Assembly (NCBI GenBank): GCA_002205965.3
Contig: NADL03000681.1
Span: forward strand, 771,747 to 835,746
DNA from: Kappaphycus alvarezii
Lineage: Eukaryota; Rhodophyta; Florideophyceae; Gigartinales; Solieriaceae
Reading direction: 5' to 3'
Length of the DNA: 64,000 nt
The translations under genes and the position numbers were made by a program. Each line of letters opens with the position of its first letter. The stretch's first letter is position 1. Positions 58,198-64,000 of the stretch are shown here, one piece after another. Under the pieces are notes generated by a model. It saw nothing but the letters and a program-made list of their open reading frames with translations, made no database searches and was not told where the DNA came from.

Positions 58198-58339
58198 CGG
58201 TGGTAGATCTTTATTTGTCGTACAATGTCGCACAGAGGCGTGCGGAGGGTATTTATAAATTAACTACGGATGCGGGCGGCGGGTAGAAACTTGTCGCGCC
58301 TGCATTATTTGGAGACTAAATGCAAAACGGGTGACGAGG
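58198..58339 (-). repeat. Inverted copy of an array segment at the right array edge
   Basis: The sequence is the reverse complement of about 55423-55562 in unit 3 (GGTGGTAGATCTTTATTTGT and onward through TTTGGAGACTAAATGC), with a few substitutions. It abuts the truncated fourth unit with no spacer. Confidence 0.9.
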
Positions 58340-58810
58340 TCGCGGAGCTCCTGTTGAGGGGAGGAACCGCGACGGGAAGCAGCGAAGGAAGCAAGGCGGG
58401 GAAAAAGCCTTACGTCGTCGCCCAAGGCGCATAGATATCATCCCGACGGGGGAGAGGAGGATATCGTTTCGGTTGCAGTAAGTGCCGTAATGACGATGTT
58501 TCTCGCGCTCTGCGAGTGTCGCGGGGCGCGGCAGTAACCGTACTTGGCAAAATGTGGCGGCGTGCGGAGGGGTGGGCAACAGTAACGTCGACGGCTATAT
58601 CGGTACTGTGAAGCCCGTATGCAGCGGGTATGTAAATATCCATTCGTAGCACGGGGACTCCGAATGCCCAGATGAGTCGGGAACCTGGTGGGAGGAGCGG
58701 GATGTTCGACGAGGGCGACGATCCCAACTTCCTTGCAGTAGCGGGTAAGAACGTTGCGGAGGATGTGGTGACGACGAGTCATTCCGTCTTCGTATTTGCA
58801 GGTCAACGCG
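58340..58810 (-). pseudogene. Probable LINE-type protein remnant, antisense
   Basis: On the minus strand a frame reads LTCKYEDGMTRRHHILRNVL, then RYCKEVGIVALVEHP. The layout G-x-T-x-R-H-x-x-L/I-R-x-x-L is one I associate with the C-terminal endonuclease-like or HxxL region of LINE ORF2-type proteins. It breaks down into several frames toward 58360. The inverted array segment follows at its 3' side and might be the 3' UTR of this LINE. Assigned from pattern memory only. Confidence 0.35.
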
Positions 58811-59249
58811 TGTTGACCACTTGGATCTAAGACGGGTGCGATGTCGGCCGAGCGACGGGAGCAGACCGACAGCGAGTAGATCCAGGGAATAGCGCGATGC
58901 CGAGACGTAGAGCCAGAGCGGCTTTCCAGGCGGAAGAGGACATGTACGTACCGCGATGGGGGTGAGGAAGCGAAGAGAAAACAGTCGATGCGGAGGATGT
59001 GCGCACGGAGAGGAGCCGTGCTCGGTCGTGGTCTGCCGCGGACGAGAACAAGCTATCGGACTTCGATAGCATGAGTTCAGTTGATCGCAGACTGGAGCCT
59101 TTCGCCGGGGACCGCGATGAACAACGCTCGAAAAGAGCCGTAGCTGTAAGCGACGAAGACAGCTGCGGGTGGCGGGAGGATAAGAACGAGATGGCAGACC
59201 GAGGGATCTCTTGTATGCAATGTGATATAATGAAAATTGTAGATATTCT
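58811..59249. other. Decayed DNA between the LINE-like remnant and the second LTR element
   Basis: Open frames on both strands (for example minus 58595-59278) overlap and show no motif. Possibly upstream LINE sequence. Confidence 0.3.
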
Positions 59250-59293
59250 TTGGCATGCTGCGCTGGCTGAGTTGGCATGCTGCGCTGGCTGAG
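59250..59293 (+). repeat. Perfect 22-bp direct duplication
   Basis: TTGGCATGCTGCGCTGGCTGAG occurs in two adjacent copies (22 bases each; 59250-59271 and 59272-59293) immediately left of the presumed LTR start. Confidence 0.9.
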
Positions 59294-59294
59294 C

Positions 59295-59744
59295 TGTCAC
59301 TGTACTTACAATTATATTTTTAATTATTTTTAGAGGGATGCTTTGCACTGTACTGTGGCGGTGCAGATTTGGCACATAGGTACTGTATAGGTGCTACAGA
59401 ATGTGAGGGTTGAAAACTCTATATAAGGGGCTGTTTGCATGAAATGGTAGGACTACTTGGGAGCCAGCATACCCGAGCGGGGCGCTCAACAAGTTAAGTC
59501 AAACAAAAGCATAAAGGAAGTTGGCAGACAACTTCAAGCCAAGTCCCGAGTAGTAGGAAGTTGAGAGTCAACTTCAGACCCAAGAAAACTTTTTTACGCT
59601 AGTCGCAGAGTCAGTGGTAGACCCTGCCCCTTTTATACTTGCTTGTAGCTTCCTCAACTCTCTTCTATATACACTCCCTTTTGTTCGTTCAACAATACCA
59701 CGGTAGCACTTTTGTCGCTCGCAACACCTCCTTCTCAGGGTAAT
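59295..59744 (+). repeat. Putative 5' LTR of the second Ty3/gypsy element
   Basis: The partner LTR is outside the window, so borders are guesses. It would start TGTCACTG and end just before TGGTTCTGAGG (59745), a possible tRNA primer-binding site. A TATATAAGG box lies at 59419-59428. The gag ATG follows 126 bases after the proposed end. Confidence 0.35.
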
Positions 59745-59870
59745 TGGTTCTGAGGATCTCTTCCCCCGATTTACCCCTATCATTTGGTACTCTTGTGGAG
59801 GGGGTTGCACCCGAGGTATTCGAGTTGAGCAGTAGTAAGGAACACTTCGGGGGATTTCTTTTCTGTAATC

Positions 59871-60800
59871 ATGGATCTCAACGCTGCTCGTATAACGTTC
59901 ACAGGGGGCAAGACTGAAGACGTTGAGGAGTTTCTTTACACATATGTCAACGTTGTGATGCGTGAGAAGGGCGATGAAGAGAAGGCCGCAAGTATCTTCG
60001 CCTATCTTCATGGTGACGCAAAGCACAAATATAAGTCCAAGTTTATCGACGGGTGGTCTCTTAACGGGAATGGGCGTAACTTCGGTGAGGTATGTGAGTG
60101 GCTTGTGAAAGAGTATGCTAAGGAGGTAGAACCAGATGAGATGATTCGTACCGCCATAGAGGCCCGGCTCAACTTCGACGATTTGTTAAGCTCATTGGTG
60201 TACTTGTGTGATCTTTATGAAAAGGCTGGGTTCAACGCCCAAGCCAAGTACGGAATGCTGCGTAAGGCGGCTATGGGGGATAAGCGGCTCTCCGATTTCC
60301 TCCTCATCAAGGGCCCTCACACTTTTGATGAACTGAAGGGTACCATAGTAGAATTTGTCAAAAATTCGGAGACGTTTCAGTCACTGAGTGAGGTACCGAG
60401 GGAAACCCGCACATCGATGTCTATCGTACATCCTGAAAAGAATTATCAAAGGCCGGCTACTAGTGCAGCGGCATTAGAATCTGTCAGGAGCGATGTCAAA
60501 AACTTGGAAGAAAGGTTGGAAACCCGATTCGATAATCGACTTGACATGATAACCTCGCAGTTGGAAAGCCTTACTCTTACCATTAAGAAGAACCAGTCTG
60601 GGGCCCCTAAGGCCGCAGAAGTCTGTTCTTACTGTCACAAGCCTGGACACTTTGCAAACAGGTGTCCTGATAATCCACATAGAAACACTCGTTGTGTGCA
60701 AAGTGCGGTCGATATGGGCATCATGAAAGTAACTGCTGGTCTAAAGACAACAGAAGAGCAAATTTATCGGAAGCAAGGAGTGAGTCAGGACCAGAGGTGA
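59871..60800 (+). CDS. gag: Gag of the second Ty3/gypsy element
   Basis: The start MDLNAARITFTGGKTEDVEE leads into a capsid-like helical domain (about 59900-60400), then a coiled segment (SVRSDVKNLEERLETRFDNR) and a CCHC knuckle CSYCHKPGHFANRC (near 60625). The second knuckle CAKCGRYGHHESNC (near 60695) lies in another frame after a shift near 60690, so the real protein continues into the next entry. Knuckles bind element RNA for packaging. Confidence 0.85.
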   Translation: MDLNAARITFTGGKTEDVEEFLYTYVNVVMREKGDEEKAASIFAYLHGDAKHKYKSKFIDGWSLNGNGRNFGEVCEWLVKEYAKEVEPDEMIRTAIEARLNFDDLLSSLVYLCDLYEKAGFNAQAKYGMLRKAAMGDKRLSDFLLIKGPHTFDELKGTIVEFVKNSETFQSLSEVPRETRTSMSIVHPEKNYQRPATSAAALESVRSDVKNLEERLETRFDNRLDMITSQLESLTLTIKKNQSGAPKAAEVCSYCHKPGHFANRCPDNPHRNTRCVQSAVDMGIMKVTAGLKTTEEQIYRKQGVSQDQR

Positions 60801-61546
60801 AAATCTTACAAAATAGAAGGGATCAAAGGTTGACGGATGCCGGTAACGTATCCATCGCTGAAGAGATTAGTCAAGTCAATGTGACAAAAAGGGATGGGGA
60901 AGGGAACATTTTATCGAAGAAACCTAGGCTAGATTATGGAATGCTGGAGCATATCCCAGCACCTGTACCTCCTCGAACCAAGAGGTCTGATCAAGTTGTT
61001 CCAGGAGTGGGAGTCACTCCGGCCAAGAAGACGAAAAAGAGTAAGAAAGTTAAGAGTATCTCTAAGGACGTACTAGAGTATGTGAAGAGGTACAATTTGG
61101 TGGCTGAGCTTGCATCGGCCCCAACTGGGATAACGTTTGGTCAACTTTTGAGGGGCGACGCAGAGGATGCGAGAAAAGAACTCAAAAAAATTATCAGGTC
61201 TAATAAGTCCGCTAAGGGTAAGAAACTGTTTCTTCAATCGGCCTCGACAGCACCAAGACGTCTTAAGCTGGTACCAGTCAAAGTATTGGGTATGAAAACC
61301 CAAGCTCTCTTCGATTCGGGTGCTGTTCCAAACCTCATTTCAGAAACTTTGGTGACAGATCTAGGTCTCGAAATTACTCCAACGACTCGAAAAATAACTG
61401 TAGCGGATGGAACCGTCTCAAAATGCATGGGCACTGTTGACAAGGTTTCCGTGTTCTTTGGGGACTCTAAAGTTGATGTAGACTTTCTTGTCATGCCGGA
61501 TCTCCCTTTCGATGCAATCATTGGCTGCCCACCATGGAAAGACTAG
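60692..61546 (+). CDS. pol: Second zinc knuckle, linker and aspartic protease of the second Ty3/gypsy element
   Basis: After the second knuckle come a lysine-rich basic linker (KKTKKSKKVKSISKD near 61027) and a retropepsin-like domain with the catalytic ALFDSGAVPNLIS (near 61303) and the closing DAIIGCP (near 61510). This open frame ends at TAG 61544-61546. The conserved follow-on MERLGTCIDLG continues at 61534 in another frame. Confidence 0.8.
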   Translation: MCAKCGRYGHHESNCWSKDNRRANLSEARSESGPEVKILQNRRDQRLTDAGNVSIAEEISQVNVTKRDGEGNILSKKPRLDYGMLEHIPAPVPPRTKRSDQVVPGVGVTPAKKTKKSKKVKSISKDVLEYVKRYNLVAELASAPTGITFGQLLRGDAEDARKELKKIIRSNKSAKGKKLFLQSASTAPRRLKLVPVKVLGMKTQALFDSGAVPNLISETLVTDLGLEITPTTRKITVADGTVSKCMGTVDKVSVFFGDSKVDVDFLVMPDLPFDAIIGCPPWKD

Positions 61547-61940
61547 GGACATGCATTGACTTGGGCAACCAAATGGTTTCAGTTAATATTGACGGCAGAA
61601 CCGTGAAGATGCCCCTGGATTTCGACAAAAGCACGCATCCTGAAGATTTAAAAGAAACGGACAGTGAAGATTTCACTTCTAGCTATGACAGCGAAGATTC
61701 GGAACCAACTAACACTTTCGGAAGTGGAAAAGGGTACCCTCGGGGGTAATGAACATGGCATGGGACGATTATGATTCCGGGTTTGAAACAGATGACGACT
61801 GGAATTCTAGGATAAGTTTGAAACCCGAATGTGTTTCTTTTTGCGATGATATCGAATCAAAGGACAGAATTCGGAGCATGAAAGAAGATTACTTTGCAAA
61901 GAAAATAAGAATACGTCGAATTCCATATATGAAGATGTGA
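61534..61940 (+). CDS. pol: Post-protease acidic linker of Pol, broken over two frames
   Basis: It contains IDLGNQMVSVNIDGRTVKMP and then runs rich in D, E and S (SSYDSEDSEP, DDYDSGFETDDDW). The frame changes near 61745 and again near 61930. No enzymatic motif is present. It lies between protease and RT and joins them in the original polyprotein. Confidence 0.6.
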
Positions 61941-63420
61941 GCACGACGGAAGAGGTCCTTCAAAATATTGAGGTTGAGGATCAAGAAGAAAAAGGGCGCC
62001 AAATGGCAGAAATCCAAGGAAAAGTGCAGCACCTTCCCGCCCCCGCCTCACTGAAAATATCCGACATGTTAACATCTTCCGAAGTAATTGCATGGAGCGT
62101 TTCAGATTTAAGACAAGCAAGTGTACCGGTTACTCACTCGTTCGAACTTACCGACACTCAACCGATTTACCACAAGCCTAGACGTCAACCGCCAAAATAT
62201 GACCAATTTATCTCAGAAAATGTTACAAGTATGCTGAAAAATGATATTATTCGACCAGTTTCATCCCCATGGTCGTTTCCAGTTGTGGTCGCACCAAAGA
62301 AGGATGGAAAGCTGCGTTTTTGCGTCGATTACCGACAACTGAACCAGAGAATGATACCCGATCGATTTCCGATTCCGAACATGGAGGAGATCCTCGAGGA
62401 CCTGAAGGACGGGAGATATTTCACCTCAATTGACCTTTACACTGGCTATTGGCAGATTCCATTGGATGAAAAATGTAAGGAAAAAACAACCTTTACCAGC
62501 AAAGCCGGTACGTTCAGGTTCGAAGTGATGCCTTTTGGTCTCATGAATGCACCAGCTACATTCCAAAGAATGATGAACGAGGTTTTGAAAGGACTTCCAT
62601 TCGCAAGAGTCTATATCGATGATGTCGTCATATTCTCAGAAACATTGGATCAGCACATCTCGCACGTCAAGACAGTTGTGGAGAGGATATCGGAGTATAG
62701 CTTGAAAATTAAGTTGAGCAAATGCTTCTTTGCGAAAACTTCTATCCAATTACTCGGTCATATCGTCGACCAAGAGGGAATTAGAGTGGATCCAGAGAAA
62801 ACGAAAAAAATAAAGTTGGCACCAAGGCCCGCTTCAAAGACGGAGGTCCGAAGCTTCTTAGGACTGGCCTCATATTACAGAAGATTTATCAAAGATTTCG
62901 CCAAGACTGCAGCACCGTTACATGCCAGCACTACGAAGAACGGAAAATTTTACTGGAACAAGGAAATGGAAACTGCATTTCAGGAGCTTAAAGATAAGCT
63001 ATGTGTCCCCCAGTTCTCATGTACCCAGATTTCAAGAGACCATTCGTTGTGGAGACAGATGCCTCAGAACGGTCTTTGGGTGCCGTTTTGTCCCAAAAAG
63101 ATGAAAACGGAAGACTACACCCTGTTCAATTCGCAAGCCGAACTCTGAATGATGCGGAAAGAGATACTCAGTCTGCGAGAAAGAAGCGCTAGCTGTCGTC
63201 TTCGCGCTGAAAAAGTTTCGCGTATACCTTTTATCACTCGAGAAATTTGTCTTGATAACTGATCACCAGGCACTTAAGACAGCATTCCAAAAGAAGGATG
63301 TACATCACCGCTTGGCCCGATGGCTCGACATTTTCGCAGAATATCGGTTTGAAATTGTGTATAGACCCGGACGCAATAATCAGCCTGCCGATTACCTATC
63401 CCGCTTGAGGGACGCACTGA
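61937..63420 (+). CDS. pol: Reverse transcriptase and RNase H of the second Ty3/gypsy element
   Basis: The RT frame is open from 61937 to 63148. Motifs: RPVSSPWSFPVVVAPKKDGK (62254), RFCVDYRQLN (62317), DLYTGYWQIPL (62431), MPFGLMNAPATFQ (62528), catalytic YIDD (62612-62623), LLGHIVDQEGI (62750) and VRSFLGLASYYRRF (62847). After a shift near 63005, RNase H follows with VETDASERSLGAVLSQ (63049), CEKEALAVVFAL (63173), VLITDHQALK (63248) and RPGRNNQPADYLSR (63364), which carry the acidic metal ligands. This is the best-preserved RT in the window. Confidence 0.92.
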
Positions 63421-64000
63421 TTCCAAATGAAAAAGCTTCGGAGGACATCGTCGGAGTCGCCGAGTTGCAGTTGCCGAACGATAACGAGTACGAAGCTAAT
63501 ATTCACGGACTGATCAAATTCCTCGATGGACTAGAAATGAGAAAGGTTGATCTTGAACACAGAAATTGGGTACGCAGGAATCAAAAGGCTTTTACATTGT
63601 GGAATGGGAAACTCTTCCGGCACACTAAAGCCGGTCCCCGACTAGTGGCCCCTTTGAAAGAAAGAATGAAGATCTTGAGGACTTTCCATGATGAGTTAGG
63701 GCATTGGGATCTCGAAACAACCAAAAATTCGTAACTGAGAGATTCTGGTGGCCCGGTATCCATAAGGACGTCTATAATTTCGTGAAAAGCTGCGACAACT
63801 GTCAAAAATTCACTCCATACGAAATAAGACAACTCTAAGTTTTCCAGTTTCCGTCTCTTTGAAACCTTCTCAATTGACTTTGCGGGCCCATTCAAGGAAA
63901 CCTTCCGGAAACAAATATCTCCTTATAGGGGTGGAACATCTTACTGGATGGCCAATAGCAGTTGCAGTTGAGGAGGCAAAGCTGAGTGGTCTGAGATTCA
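63421..64000 (+). CDS. pol: Integrase N-terminal part of the second Ty3/gypsy element, truncated by the window
   Basis: After a spacer comes the HHCC zinc-binding region: FHDELGHWD (63684), then FWWPGIHKDVYNFV (63743) and CDNCQKF (63793). The start of the DDE core reads SIDFAGPF (near 63869), with the first aspartate. Breaks lie near 63720, 63835 and 63890. The last readable part, GVEHLTGWPIAVAVEEA (63930-63980), fits the core strand after the first catalytic residue. Confidence 0.8.

Larger units (their letters stand above)
59295..64000 (+). mobile_element. Second Ty3/gypsy LTR retrotransposon, right end outside window
   Basis: It has gag with two CCHC knuckles, protease, an acidic linker, RT, RNase H and the start of integrase, in Ty3/gypsy order. 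It is clearly a different lineage from the element at 1279-7434: there are two classic knuckles, the protease motif is DSG, the RT box is YIDD, and sequence similarity is low. It has several frame breaks and is truncated by the window end before the integrase core is complete. Confidence 0.9.

Noticed and set aside
58595..59278. 227-codon minus-strand ORF rich in R, S and P
   Set aside because: No motif, and competing frames overlap on both strands. Only the shorter LINE-like pattern nearby has any support.
1..64000. tRNA, rRNA and other structured RNA genes
   Set aside because: I scanned for T-loop and rRNA-like words on both strands and saw none that I could support; a covariance-model search was not possible here.

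Overview
The window looks like nuclear DNA from an early-diverging, chytrid-like fungus. The evidence is compact genes with few or no visible introns, a SCY1-type pseudokinase, a FAF2-type UBX protein, a chromodomain-bearing Ty3/gypsy element and DIRS-type retrotransposon sequence. No rRNA or taxonomic marker is present, so the phylum is inference. Almost every conserved reading frame, host gene or transposon, is broken by isolated 1-2 nt shifts, mostly at homopolymers. I read many of these as residual long-read indels rather than true pseudogenes, except where the same break recurs in several copies.

Layout. 1-1278: unassigned DNA ending in a relic of the DIRS-type leader repeat. 1279-7434: a complete Ty3/gypsy chromovirus (429-bp LTRs, gag, protease, RT, RNase H, integrase, chromodomain) with a likely 5-bp target duplication. 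7435-9437: decayed DNA with a probable LINE tail and a fragment of the array hairpin repeat. 9438-22271: the host-gene island. It holds an aldo/keto reductase (+), an RsmE-type SPOUT rRNA methyltransferase (+), a SCY1/Cex1 pseudokinase (-) divergent from a FAF2/UBXD8-like UBA-UAS-UBX protein (+), a 277-bp triple tandem repeat, a possible small D-box protein and an unrecognised coiled-coil protein (-). 23.6-26.2 kb: a diverged paralogue of the array edge.

26211-58197: the most striking structure, a head-to-tail array of three near-identical units of about 10.55 kb (start positions 26211, 36750, 47335) and a truncated fourth. Each unit carries a DIRS-type retroelement (ORF1, RT, RNase H, and only the N-terminal domain of a tyrosine recombinase) between direct repeats, plus about 6 kb of non-coding DNA with strong palindromes. 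All three RT genes share the same nonsense codon and the same 1-nt frameshift, and all lack the recombinase catalytic domain. The unit was therefore amplified after the element died, or it is moved in trans or by recombination. The array ends at 58.2 kb in an inverted copy of part of itself, fused to an antisense LINE-like remnant.

59.3-64 kb: a second, different Ty3/gypsy element with two CCHC knuckles, running off the window end. The host genes suggest ordinary housekeeping (mitochondrial-type rRNA methylation, COPI/Golgi trafficking or tRNA export, p97-linked ERAD). The flanks are repeat-rich and could be pericentromeric or subtelomeric.
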